Assembly: GCF_013426205.1 (NCBI RefSeq)
Contig: NC_089425.1
Location: forward strand, 2,542,001-2,606,000
Direction: 5' to 3'
DNA: 64,000 nucleotides
Origin: Metarhizium brunneum
Taxonomy: Eukaryota; Ascomycota; Sordariomycetes; Hypocreales; Clavicipitaceae
A program made the translations under genes and the position numbers. Numbering within the stretch: position 1 is the first letter of the stretch; each line of letters opens with the position of its first letter. This document shows positions 45,808 through 56,207 of the stretch, in pieces. The notes under the pieces were generated by a model. The model did no database searches. It was not told where the DNA came from and was given only the letters and a program-made list of their open reading frames with translations.

Positions 45808-47833
45808 TATAAACGTATGAACGCGGAAACCAGGAGCAGCTATTGTGCTATATTCGGGTTCTCAGCTTTGCGGAGCGCGTCAAGAAACGAAGTGCGAAAT
45901 GTAAGTCTTATGCACCAAGCCTGTATAAATGAGGCGTTTTTGACAAGAAATTCAAAGCAGAACCCCAATGAACAAAGGAACAGGAAAAAGCTTTCGATGA
46001 GGAAGAGGTAAAAAAAAAAAAAAGTGATGCCGTCAGTCGCCAGGAACCTCTCCGATCGACGTTGGGCAACAAACCAGATGGTTAGATGGGTTCTAGCTGC
46101 ATAAACCAATGGACTAACGGCGCCGCACAGCCAACCTGAGATTTTGTCCCACTGGCGATGACACCACCCCAGACACACTTTCCATGTCCCGTTGGCAGAG
46201 CAAGACTGGGAATGGGTTCTTGGCCGGCAGACCCAAGAGGCACCTTCAGGATGGTGAGATGGGGGCAATGATGTTTATCCTGGGTTGATGGAGAGCTACG
46301 TACTACATCCGTACTTGCTACTAGCAGGAATGGAACAAACCTAGCGTCTAGGGTCAAGGAAAGGACATCAGCATCGAGTTTCTGGAGCGGCTCGCCAGGC
46401 AAACGCCAAGCAGCTGAGTGTCAAAGTACTACTAGTGCATTGACAAGCCTTAGTCTTCAAGGTCTCTGCACCTCTGCACAGCCTTCTTCGGCGGCAACGA
46501 GTATCCGTCGATCAATCAATTCGATGGCTCGTGCATGAGTTGACAAACCTTGGGTCACAGTATTCTTGGTACGGAGCCAAGCCGGACGGTGGACGGCGCG
46601 TCATGCTTCTCACACTTGCAAATTGATACTAATAAATTAAAACAAGCAAAAGATACCCGTCAGCGACTAAGAACCGTGCGAGCTAGAGCTGATGCTTGGC
46701 TGGGTGCTTTTCGTGGACACGCGTGGGTCGTGATGGAGAAGCAGAAGCAGAGGCGCAATGTATGACCTCACTTCCGATAATAAGAGAGCGAGCAAAACGC
46801 CTCTCCCCCTTTTCGTCAATCTTGCACGCCAGAGCCAGTGGTCCCACCTGAAATTTGTTCTCCGCGACTCGCACACTGGTCTGGTCGATGGCGACAGAAG
46901 TCCGGCTTGGCTTTGTGAACAAGCAACGATGCAGTGGAACTCTGGTCCACTGAGCACGAAACGGTGGCGATCCAACGCCGGGTGGAGGAGGAAAACGGCT
47001 TCGTGGCAGTCAGGACTCAGTATGTACTACCAGTCGTGTTGACGGCTGTAGTGACGGGTTCGTTGAGTTTGACGCGGAAGAGAAACGCGCGTCAGCACCC
47101 ATCCGGCTTTCAAGGATGAGCATCTTGGCCCATGATGGTGTTTTGGCGGCAGACATGTCCCGGAATGCGTGCCGTTGTCCTCCTACGCCAGCGACAAGGT
47201 TGGAGAGAGTTCAATGTTGCTATTTACGGGGCTTGGGCTGCCGGGCTGCCGCGTAGCTATGCCCGAATAATATCCCGGCGCGACTGCGCATGAGCGATCG
47301 ATAGTCTTGCAGCCCAGACGCGCAGAATGGGGACGAGGATGCCCTGGCCAGGCGCATTGCCAGGTGGAGCGGTCCACTGGCCTTTGGAACCAGCGTGAAG
47401 CTACCGAGTAAGTGATGCTGGTGGTGAGTCCACTTGGTCGCTGACGGGTTGTATCGACTGTTGATGACCTCTGGAGCTGGTGTTGTGGGCTCCAGCCAAT
47501 GCCAATGTCAACTGGTGCAGTCAGACATCAATGCTACACTACAGTCTGGTGCTACCTTACAACATGGGAAGCTGCTTGTCTTGGCCGTCTCATCGCCAGC
47601 GTCTCTCTCCCACGTCTGGTATCTGCCGCCGGCCGTCTCGCCGACGACGTCACCTCTACCCATCTGCTCCGTCCAAACCCTCCTCAACTTTCTATACCCC
47701 AGCATCTCCATGCCAATTTCGTCGTGTCGATAGCATCGAATCAGTGGGTGAAGGGCTACGGCACCGTCGTCTCACCACCAGCACTCTGTTCCCAAGGGGT
47801 GGGATTCGACGCCATCCAACGCCCAAGTCCAAC
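45808..47833. other. Intergenic region between divergent genes
   Basis: No gene is supported. It contains an A-run near 46009-46024. The last part, 47400-47833, is probably the leader of the SUR7/PalI gene; a frame there runs into the coding region but in a different phase. Confidence 0.5.
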
Positions 47834-48748
47834 ATGGCCGCGCCCAAAGCCCGCCGCAACACCACCATCATCGCCGCGCTGTTGTACCTCATCTCTATAC
47901 CATTCCTCATCCTCACCCTCATCGGTAATACGCACGATAGGCCCGTCTTGCGAGACACCTACTTCTTCAAGCTAGACGTTGCCCAAATCATCCCCATTGC
48001 CGTAGCAAACTCGGGGCTGCTCAACTCTGTAGCCAGGAGTTTGGGACTGCACGACTTCTACCAAGTCGGTGTTTGGAATTTCTGCGAGGGATACAACGAT
48101 GTGTATGTCCATTTTTCATCCGCGCCGCCTCCCTGGGCTCGTGTGCTAACCTGACCCGAAAGCGGCATCACGTATTGCTCGCCGCCCAGGACATTCTACT
48201 GGTTCAACCCAGTCCAGATTCTCGTCAGCGAGCTTCTCGCCGGCGCCAAGATTGCCCTGCCCTCCGAGGTCCTGACCATCCTGCGGCTGCTCGAAATCGG
48301 ATCCAAGGTCATGTACGCCTTCTTCATGGCCGGCACCGTCATCAACCTCGTGCTGCTGCTGGGCACGCCGCTGGTCATGCGGACGCGGTGGTTCTCGCTG
48401 TTCCTCTCCCTGCTCGGCGGCCTCTCGGGTCTCGTCCTCACCGTCGCCGCCATCATCGCCACCGTCATCAGCGTCGCCGCCAAGATTGCCCTCACGGCCC
48501 AGGACCAGCTCAACATCAAGGCCAACATCGGCGTCAAAATGTTTGCCTTTATGTGGATTGGAGCCCTGGCCACCGACTTTGCCTTCTTGCTCCACGCCGC
48601 CATGGGCTGCTGCTGCAAGCCCGTTCGCGGCGGCGGCGGCAAGTCGCCCAACGAGCCATCACCCGAGGGCAGCGCGAAAAAGCCAATGACACACCTTGAA
48701 CTGCCTAGTTTTATAAGACGGCGAAAGGGGGCTTCCCCTGCGTCATAG
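47834..48748 (+). CDS. SUR7/PalI family membrane protein
   Basis: Exons 47834-48102 and 48163-48748 give 284 residues. The 60-nt intron has a GTATGT donor and a GTGCTAAC branch. Topology: segment 1 at about residues 10-32 (IIAALLYLISIPFLILTLI), then an extracellular loop with the claudin-like signature W-N-F-C-E-G-Y and a paired Cys (ITYC, joined by splicing), then three further hydrophobic segments (YAFFMAGTVINLVLLL, FLSLLGGLSGLVLTVAA, FAFMWIGALATDFAFLL). This is the SUR7/PalI (Rim9) layout. Known members organise eisosome membrane domains or take part in ambient pH sensing at the plasma membrane; which applies here cannot be told. The cytosolic tail after CCCK is short and basic; the Cys cluster could be palmitoylated. 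Confidence 0.87.
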
Positions 48749-49434
48749 CACTTGACCATACATTGTCTGTTTTTTTTTAGCTGCTCACATAACTTGGCGC
48801 CCCAGGATGAAGAGCTTGGATAAAGCCATCATGATTTGCACACTGGTTTTTTTTTTTAATCGCCGGCCCTCAGCGTCGTACGTACACTAGAATACAAGGA
48901 AACGTAATATAAACTATATAAGCTGTAAGACAGTTCTCTGGCTTGTACAAGACATATATCCACAATACGTTGCATCGCAATGCTGTCTCTAACTCTCCTT
49001 GGCTGCCTTGGCAATAGTCACAACTATGAATTACCACGCACACTTGGCCACCTGCCCAGCATTGCACCACACACTAAGCGGCAGATGGCAATTTTCAACA
49101 GTAAATAAAACATGTCATGGCACACATGGAGCTGCGATACCACGAAGCACGGCAGTCCGACACAAGTGCAAAAACTTGACTAAATATAGCGAGAACAAAA
49201 TCCTAGCTAAAAAAAAACCAGAGAATTCTAAAAAACCATATTTATTTATTCAATTACACTAGCTAGCTCGTAAAGCCCTAGTACTCTACGGTTAATACTT
49301 ATAGGAAAAAACATATGAAAGCCTACACATATTAAAAAAAAGATGTAGAATCTATCAAAAATGTGAGGGACAAAAACACCCCTGATGGGCACGGTTTTGA
49401 TCCATGCCGACACCCGAGATACCCAACACGACAT
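48749..49434. other. Intergenic region with AT-rich island
   Basis: The interval between convergent genes. About 49170-49360 is strongly AT-rich, with A-runs and TTATTTATTC-like sequence, unlike its surroundings. This could be a fragment of a decayed mobile element or simply 3' untranslated DNA. Confidence 0.45.
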
Positions 49435-51054
49435 TCATGCATGAAATTCTTGTCCCTTAGACGCCTCCCCCCTGTGGCGCGACTGTGCCTCCGGATCGGG
49501 TTTCTTATAAGTCCCATCAGACGAAGACTCCAAGGTCGTTTTCCTCATGCCGATGATTTTGCCGCCCAGGGGGCCGCACTTCCTCACGCCAAGGCACTTG
49601 TTTATAGTCATGGCCATGGCCTTGAGCGAGTTGTCGTGGATGGCATCCATGGTGATCCAGTTGGGATACATGTGGTCCGTGAGGGCGTCCCAGAACTGGT
49701 AGTACAGAGTCCTCCACGCGACGCCCGCGAGGGTGATGATGGATATTCGCGGGATCACGACGCCCTGGCCCGACTGGGTGATGAGCCAGTCCATGTTGTA
49801 CAGCTCCGAGGAGCGCGAGCGGCGGGCCTCTATCAGCCGGGCGACCTGGTCCTTCACGAGCGTCTGGTACTCGTTGGTGTTTGACCAGTGCGAATTGAGC
49901 GGCAGGCTGTCGCCCGTGACGAAGCCCTCCTTGCGGCCCGGGAAGTGCTTCATGCTGGCCCACGACGTGGGCACGCGCACGATCAGGCACGACTTGCCCT
50001 GCCTGCTGACATTGCTGTTGATGAACCAGTTGAGAGGGCGCCTGGAGATGTCCGTGACGTTGGACACGTCCGCGCGGTGGTTGAGGCGCCGGAGGTCGTC
50101 GTACAACTTTTGGCGGCCCTCGTCGTTGAGCGGCTTAAACTTCCTGTCACCGTCGCGCGTGTCTGTGTCGTGGATGTCCCAGATGAACATCTCGCCGGGG
50201 TGGTCCGCCATGAACTTGTTCTGCATGTCCACCATCTCCTCGAGGCTGGCGCCCAGCACGCCATGAAATATGTTGGCGACCACGGAACCGTGATGCTCGT
50301 AGAACTTGCCCCTCTTGAGGCCTGGCCGGACGTCGAGGACTCTGATGCCGCCCCTATCGAGCTGTTCGTAAAGCGTGAATTGCTGTGTTTGAGTATTGAA
50401 GGCCGACCCCCAACCGAAGTGATCCTGGCTCTTCCACTGCCCGGCATGGTGAGAGCGAGGCATGGCAATTTCGCGTAGCGGCAGGTGCCCAATCTCGGGA
50501 AGCTGGGCCTGCATCCAAGTCGAGGGCCCGTCGTTGGAAATAAAGTCGCCCTCGACGCCGGCAAGAATGAAGCCGCTGCCACCCGAGCGTGGCAAGAATC
50601 CGAGATTGTAGGTCGTGTTCCTCTTGCTGTAGATTGTCTCCAGGTTCTCCAATAACTGAACGGCAACTGTGTGTTGCCGCCCAGCGAGGTACTGAACTTG
50701 TAGAGACATGGGCTTGCTGGTTCCTTCGATACGGTATGTCGCCTCGCCAGCGGTATCGGTCATGAGATGCTTGCTAGTCTTGACCGAGACGCTGGTAGCT
50801 TTCCCTGGCTCAATGTACTCGGGCCATTCCTTCTCCCATTGCCACAGCTGGTAGGAGTGGTTATAAGTTTTAAGCCAGCGGTAAGGCGTGGCGTTAATAA
50901 GGCCAATGTGCGTTTCGTTGTAGCGTTCCAACTGGAAGAGGACCTGACGAGCTTCGAGATCGCGGGCATCGAGTGTCCTGTTGGTGGCGGACATGTCTCT
51001 TGCAGTGGCAGCAAGTCCAAGGATGGCGTTGGCAGCCTTGACGATTGCAGCCAT
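49435..51054 (-). CDS. PLC-like phosphodiesterase with N-terminal accessory domain
   Basis: Intronless frame of 539 residues. Residues about 40-185 form a probable beta-rich domain of unknown type (LINATPYRWLKTYNHSYQLW). The PI-PLC X-like catalytic fold starts near 195: LREIAMPRSHHAGQW holds the first candidate catalytic His, RGGIRVLDVRPG the core acidic strand, and YEHHGSV the second His. HPGEMFIWDIHDTD and LIVRVPTSWASM follow. No clear signal peptide is present at MAAIVKAANAILGLAA, although that stretch is weakly hydrophobic and could direct export. The C-terminus is charged and ends EFHA. The fold is shared with bacterial PI-PLC and eukaryotic PLC; lack of PLC Y, EF-hand and C2 regions sets it apart from signalling PLC. 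The substrate is unknown. It is not closely similar to the protein at 44545. Confidence 0.82.
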   Translation of the reverse strand: MAAIVKAANAILGLAATARDMSATNRTLDARDLEARQVLFQLERYNETHIGLINATPYRWLKTYNHSYQLWQWEKEWPEYIEPGKATSVSVKTSKHLMTDTAGEATYRIEGTSKPMSLQVQYLAGRQHTVAVQLLENLETIYSKRNTTYNLGFLPRSGGSGFILAGVEGDFISNDGPSTWMQAQLPEIGHLPLREIAMPRSHHAGQWKSQDHFGWGSAFNTQTQQFTLYEQLDRGGIRVLDVRPGLKRGKFYEHHGSVVANIFHGVLGASLEEMVDMQNKFMADHPGEMFIWDIHDTDTRDGDRKFKPLNDEGRQKLYDDLRRLNHRADVSNVTDISRRPLNWFINSNVSRQGKSCLIVRVPTSWASMKHFPGRKEGFVTGDSLPLNSHWSNTNEYQTLVKDQVARLIEARRSRSSELYNMDWLITQSGQGVVIPRISIITLAGVAWRTLYYQFWDALTDHMYPNWITMDAIHDNSLKAMAMTINKCLGVRKCGPLGGKIIGMRKTTLESSSDGTYKKPDPEAQSRHRGEASKGQEFHA

Positions 51055-52035
51055 TTTGCAAAGTGATTATTCAAGGAAAACCCTTAGAAGAGTGGGCTAG
51101 TAAAATGCCTTGAAGAGTAGTTGTGTGTCGGTTTGATACAGAGGCAGATTTGGACTCCGAGACTGTTTGCTTGATTTAAGAGAGCGACAAGTGATTTTGA
51201 GAAAGGTTCAGGGCGTGACTATTGGGAGATGGACGAGAACATGGGTATTTATCTTGGAAGAGAAAGGGGGTTTGGTTCCTGTAACAACTCTGAGGAAGTC
51301 ATGGTGGCCGCCTAGCTTAGGCTATGCACAATAGAGTTGCATAGACCGGTGGCTTGCGCTTAGATCTGAGGTCAAGTTTTGTATGGAAGAGTCGGCGGGA
51401 CTTCTGGCCGGGTACATCCAACAAAATATCCATCGTCAACTAACGAACATACCTCTGAGTCCTTGACTTTGAGTCTAGTTAGTTCGTGGCGGCCAGGGGC
51501 GGCTTTAGCCCCTGCCTTCCTCGATATAAGTTTAAGCCTGAAGATCCGTTGTTCTATCGGCGAACCCTAAATCTTTTGAAATGTTCCCAAACGCACGAGG
51601 TTTCCAAGCTATCGAAGAGGGACCCATGTGTATCCGGTGTTGCAGTTCGAGGTTCAGTATTCTGGTATAAGAGGACAAGCCGACTCTTAAGCGCCGGCTT
51701 TGTACGTCGCATTGTAAAGCCAGTGAGGCAAGGCTACTGAAGTTTAATATTGTGCTAGGGGCATTGGCTGTGTGCTGCCAGATTACTCAACGTGGGCAAC
51801 AAGGCAGCTTATGTTTTTATCAGCTCTCGGGGCAACCAAGCAGAGGAGATGCACCAAAGCAAATCTCGTAAAATCGTCGTGATTATTAACATCGTACCAA
51901 CGTTATGCAGTAAATGCAGTGTTCCTGAAAGGGGCCAATATTAGTCCACTGCCGAACATAATGGCCTTTTGACTCTAATCGCATCAACACACAAACCCAT
52001 CTATGCCCTCAACTCCGTTCGTGCAGGAAACAGTC
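51055..52035. other. Intergenic region
   Basis: Promoter of the PLC-like gene (up to about 51300) and 3' region of the CSN3 gene. A short hairpin-like sequence (GGGGCGGCTTTAGCCCC) lies near 51497. No gene is supported. Confidence 0.5.
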
Positions 52036-53623
52036 TCAAGCATGTGGCACAATGCCGGCCATTAAATCTTCATCCTCTATTTGAGAATCAAACCCAATGC
52101 CGGCATCCGTATTATCCTTTTCTGCCCGCTTCTGGTCCTTGACAAGATGCTTGACATATTCCTTGCTTCCACTCAGTCGGTCATTCATCAGTTGGTATTG
52201 CCTGCCAAGCAAGTCAATAGTGGAGTGGCTCTTTGCGATTTGTGTAGCAAACTCTGCTTCAGACAGTACATCCCTGTTCTCTCGGAATGATATGTAGTTT
52301 TCGCTGCCGTCCTGTTCAATTTGCCCATCCAGCATGCCTGACTCAATCATACCGCCGACTAACGAGAGGACCTCTCCGTCATTGGCCAACGGCCTTCCTG
52401 TCAATGCATTGAGAGTCATCTCTCGGACTTGCGATATTTCAACTCGTTGATATACTTGGCGTAATCCAATTATCTGCCATTTTTGATACGATGAGAGTAT
52501 CTCAGTAAGGAGATTGCTCGTCCCATCTTCTTCCCAGAGTGTCGCATTTTCCTCAATTAGGGACTTGAGCTTCGCTGCATCGCCGCTGCAGAAGGCTTCC
52601 GCTATGGCAACATATGACCCTCCTGTAATCTTATAAGACGAGATGGCGGATGCTGATGTGTAGCTGGGGACTGTCGGAATTTTGCCCTGGCTTAAAAGTC
52701 CTACCAAGATCCATCGCTTGTGACTTTCTACCATAATTTTGCTCACACCTCCTATCCTGGATGGATGGGATATCACCTGTTCCAACACTATTTCGGCTTT
52801 GGACCACAGCCCCATAGACATGTAGGCAAGTCCGCGAATGTAGTCGTATTCCAAGACGGCCGATTGCTTGACATTGTTTGTCAATCCTGTTTGCGTTGAA
52901 ATGTACGATTCCGGCGCTAGATTCGGCTCACACAATAGTCTACCGTCTTTGGAGTGGCTCATATCAGGATAGAAGAGGATGTCACGATCAAAGACTTCCA
53001 AAGCGGCGTCAACGGCATTTGAACTGTATGCGAGCTTGGCCAAGAGGAGATGCGTGGAGGTAAAGAAGGTTCCGCTCGGGTCGATGCGCAGCACGGCACT
53101 CGATAGCAATGCCACAGCTGTAGCGGGCTGGAACCATGTCAGCTGGCTCGAATGTTGGACAGTGTCAATTGGTCTTACCGGGAAGAGCCTGCCGCTCCCT
53201 ATTTTCTCAAGAAGTGAAAGCATAGAGTGCCCATAGTACCGAATTTGTATGGCATCAAAATGCAGAACAAACTCTACTACCTTGTCAAGCAGAGTTGCTT
53301 GTGAAATCGGGGTCGCGGGATCGGCTAGTTGGAGAAGGATATCCAGAACGACGAGGTAGCCGATCGAGTGTACCGCGGGGTCAAGAGTCTGTCAATGTGT
53401 CAGAATTGGAGAGGAAATAGTCATCTCGTTTCGGAAGAAAAATGGCATGACATACTTCAAGCAAATTTTCTGGGTTGCTCAAGACAGCACGTCGTATTTC
53501 GGCAAAAACATTGGTCAGTGTGGCTACATGTTGCCTAATGGAGATGTCATATGCCTTGGCAGCGGAATTTGTAGAAGGCTTAGTGACAGGAAGTGCTGTC
53601 AAAATGCCATGGACGTGATCCAT
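52036..53623 (-). CDS. csn3: COP9 signalosome complex subunit 3
   Basis: Exons 53623-53456 and 53388-52036 give 506 residues, joined by a 67-nt intron with GTATGT donor and phase 0. The start MDHVHGILTALP is the first ATG in frame; upstream frame remains open for 35 codons without ATG. The N-terminal part is helical (LLDKVVEFVLHFDAIQIRYYG; AVLRIDPSGTFFTSTHLLLAKLAY), as in CSN3, and the C-terminal part has the PCI arrangement (TLWEEDGTSNLLTEILSSYQ; LRQVYQRVEISQVREM). The COP9 signalosome removes NEDD8 from cullins and so tunes SCF ubiquitin ligases; in Aspergillus it controls sexual development and secondary metabolism. CSN3 is a structural PCI subunit of the nuclear/cytosolic complex. Catalysis resides in CSN5, which is not in this window. 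Confidence 0.87.
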
Positions 53624-54976
53624 GGCTTGTATGTGTCGAACCCAGAGAAGGTCGGGCGATGGCGGTTTCAGCAGGCAAAGGTCGTCGGGTTGAGGGCGAG
53701 CTGGAGGGGTCGTGCCGCTGAGCGTCAAATCAGTAGCACGACGACTTCATGCTAGGGTCCAGGCAGGGTCCTTGATCCGTTGTAGATGCACGCCGACATG
53801 CGCAATACTGATGCTGATGATTCTGAGCAAGAAGACGTATTGTTTTTGTGCAGGAACAGATGCTTGGACGAATGTGGCTGCCAGGTACATATGCAGGAAG
53901 TCGTGCGAGAAGGAACATTGAAGCTGTCTGGTGGTCCTTTACCCCGTATTGTAGAGCTTGGTGGTTGGTGATTGGACGATGGATTGAAACAGACAGTGGG
54001 GTAATTAGCACCAAGTACTTGTGTACGGAGGACTAATATTGACCATAGAAGCTGGCACTTGGGCACGCTGTGAGAGCAACAGTGAACATTGGAGTATTAA
54101 GGGTGCATATACCTACTACCTTAGGTACCTAAGTACCTAGTAGGTACTCCGTACAGTACTTAAGGTAGGCACCTAGGGTAGGTCTCTGGCCTCTGACATC
54201 TGGAACTCAAAACTTCGAAACTTCAAGAGCTTCATCCCGAGTACAGAACATCAGCGCTAGGTGTTCCCCTGAAATCAAGCACAACGTCAACAACCACACT
54301 GCCAGGCTAGGTCTGAATCAGTCCTTACCGCTACCACCCGTCAGACGGCAGGGCACAACATCTGGGGCACCATTTCTCCGGACGCAGGCAAGGCAGACAC
54401 AGCCCTGTCAGCTAGTTCCAGCCCCCAACACCCCTTCAACAAACATCATTCGAAGGCGACAAGGTTGACAGTGATGAGTCTATCCAGGGCTGTCTCCAAT
54501 GAACCGTTGGAATACCAAACGGCATCCACAACGTCAATCTCAAGGCCTGCGTTTGCCAGACTGATGGGCTTAGAGCAAGGGCAACAGTAATCCAACATAC
54601 CCTTTTCAACGGCAGGTGAGCGAGTAATCAATCCCACCATCACCACCGCCAGCAAGCCTCTGCCGACGATCCGTGGCTGAATCTTCCAGCCCTGCAAACC
54701 AGTTCACCTTTTTCATTTGATAGTACTCCGTACTCCTATCAGCATCAACCACGCGATGCAGCCCCGCTAATTGTCTCAGCAGATCTCTGTCTCTTAATCT
54801 ACGGAGTAGTTCTTAATAGCAAAATAAGCCAGACCGTGTGCGTGCATTTGAATAAGCACAGATACGAAAAACGAATTCCCGCGCCCAGCCTCACTGCTGG
54901 TGACAGGTCATTCGACGTGTGTGAAATTAAGGCTGAATCGAATCGATGCATAAAGGGCGAGATCCAGTTGCTCATC
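53624..54976. other. Intergenic region
   Basis: Upstream DNA of CSN3. It contains a dense GGTACCTA/TACTCCGTAC tract (54105-54185) and TACTCCGTA copies near 54724 and 54800. No gene is supported. Confidence 0.5.
54105..54185. repeat. GGTACCTA tract with embedded TACTCCGTAC
   Basis: About 80 bp almost wholly made of TAGGTACCTA, AAGTACCTAG and TACTCCGTAC-like words, with strong self-complementarity. It combines both repeat families seen elsewhere in the window. Confidence 0.65.
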
Positions 54977-55835
54977 ATGTAGAAACTCGGGGACTTGGTC
55001 TTCATCCTCTTTAGCCTTTTACTCCCGTTGTCCAGCCCTACACGAAGCCAATTCTTAGCATCAAGCCCTTTGCCCATCTCGGTGTTCTGTATCCCGTTGC
55101 CATTCTGGCTGTCCCTGACGACCCATGCTCCACCGTCAATGGCTACGGAGATGACTGCATCTGTGTTACCACTGAAATCTGCCAGCAGTACGAGGGCAAC
55201 GCCATGACTGGACCTCGAGGCAAATACCCTTGCCCAAATGACCCAGCAAATGTCATTGGTTGTGTAGCCAAGCCCTGCCACAACAGGAGCAGTAACACGC
55301 AGTGCCTCTGGAGGAATGCATGTGATAGTGAAATGAAAGGTATTTATCGCCTACCGCCTTGTGAATATTCCTGAAGCCCTTTGTTACATGGCTAATAAGA
55401 CGTCAAGTCGCTTCTTGCCCCGGCGGCAACGACTTCATCTGCTGCAACCATCATCTCGATACCGCCGGTCACTCGAATTCTACTACAACTAGTTCTGCCA
55501 TCACCATCACCAGCTCCGGAGACGCCCAGACTTCCACGGCTGCTACCACAACAAAGAACAAGGTTTCTATTACAATTACGGGCAGTTTAGAGACGACAAC
55601 ACCCATAGCTTCGTTGACTTCTGCCCTGAATACGTCAACCGCATCCCCTGCTGGGTCGTCACACGCCACTTCTCTTGCCACTACTACCTCCCGTGCCGCA
55701 GGCACCTCGAATGTTGTTGCTATTTCAGACCTTTTGGGCGGCCTGGCCGCAGTGTTTGCTGCCTTGCTATACAATCAAACCCGATTTGGGTTCCACAGGG
55801 TGCTCAAAAAGCAGCATGCAGCTAGCTGTCTCTAA
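54977..55835 (+). pseudogene. Broken gene for a secreted Cys-rich, Ser/Thr-rich surface protein
   Basis: The mature part is clear: a Cys-rich region with PCPNDPANVIGC and NTQCLWRNACD in the first exon (open from 55015 to 55339), a 68-nt intron (55340-55407, branch GGCTAAT), then CPGGNDFICCNHH, a long Ser/Thr linker, and a hydrophobic stretch (LLGGLAAVFAALL) like a GPI or membrane anchor, to the stop at 55833-55835. Similar Cys-rich heads occur in fungal secreted proteins of unknown function. The start is broken: an ATG at 54977 is followed at once by TAG, and the signal-like peptide LVFILFSLLLPL that comes next is in a different phase from the Cys-rich part. An upstream exon joined at TTTAG 55014 is the alternative to a pseudogene. 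Unusually for this type, about 20 residues follow the hydrophobic stretch. Confidence 0.5.
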
Positions 55836-56207
55836 GTGAAGGCGAGAATAATAGTAATGATATCGAGAATGAAATGAGCTTTGGGAGAAGAAGCTCATAT
55901 ACCTAAGTATATAAAAACTGTTTATATCGCAGTAGCACGTGCATACCAAACTCGCATCATATCAACCAGTTGGCGGCGAGGCATGAAACAAAATCTGCCT
56001 CAAAGAAATCCACGTAGCATTTCCGCACAGCATCAACACATGTCCAATCACCATACCGAACTCTTTAATTTGCCCTCTGCCAACGCATTCGCAGCACCTT
56101 CGCCAATCTTCTCACTGCCCACTTGCCTCCTAGCTCTCGAGCAGCTCCACGCAAAAGGCACCAAGTCCCGCTGTCCTCCCATCCCGCTTCCAGTCCCTAT
56201 CGCGAAA
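55836..56207. other. Short intergenic region between convergent genes
   Basis: Contains only 3' flanking DNA of the two neighbours. Nothing else is seen. Confidence 0.5.

Noticed and set aside
48073..48699. 208-codon frame overlapping the SUR7/PalI gene
   Set aside because: Different phase from the clear membrane protein, Arg/His-rich; a shadow of a GC-rich exon.
49381..49440. Sequence resembling a tRNA B box (GGTTTTGATCC)
   Set aside because: No matching A box and no cloverleaf could be drawn.
49733..50478. Long plus-strand frames opposite the PLC-like gene
   Set aside because: They are the complement of the real coding strand, which has catalytic motifs.
40357..51054. A biosynthetic or secretion gene cluster
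   Set aside because: The neighbours are structurally unrelated membrane and surface proteins with no backbone enzyme such as a polyketide or peptide synthase.
53624..53745. Upstream extension of CSN3 by about 35 codons
   Set aside because: The frame is open but has no ATG before a TGA. The conserved N-terminus begins at MDHVHGIL.
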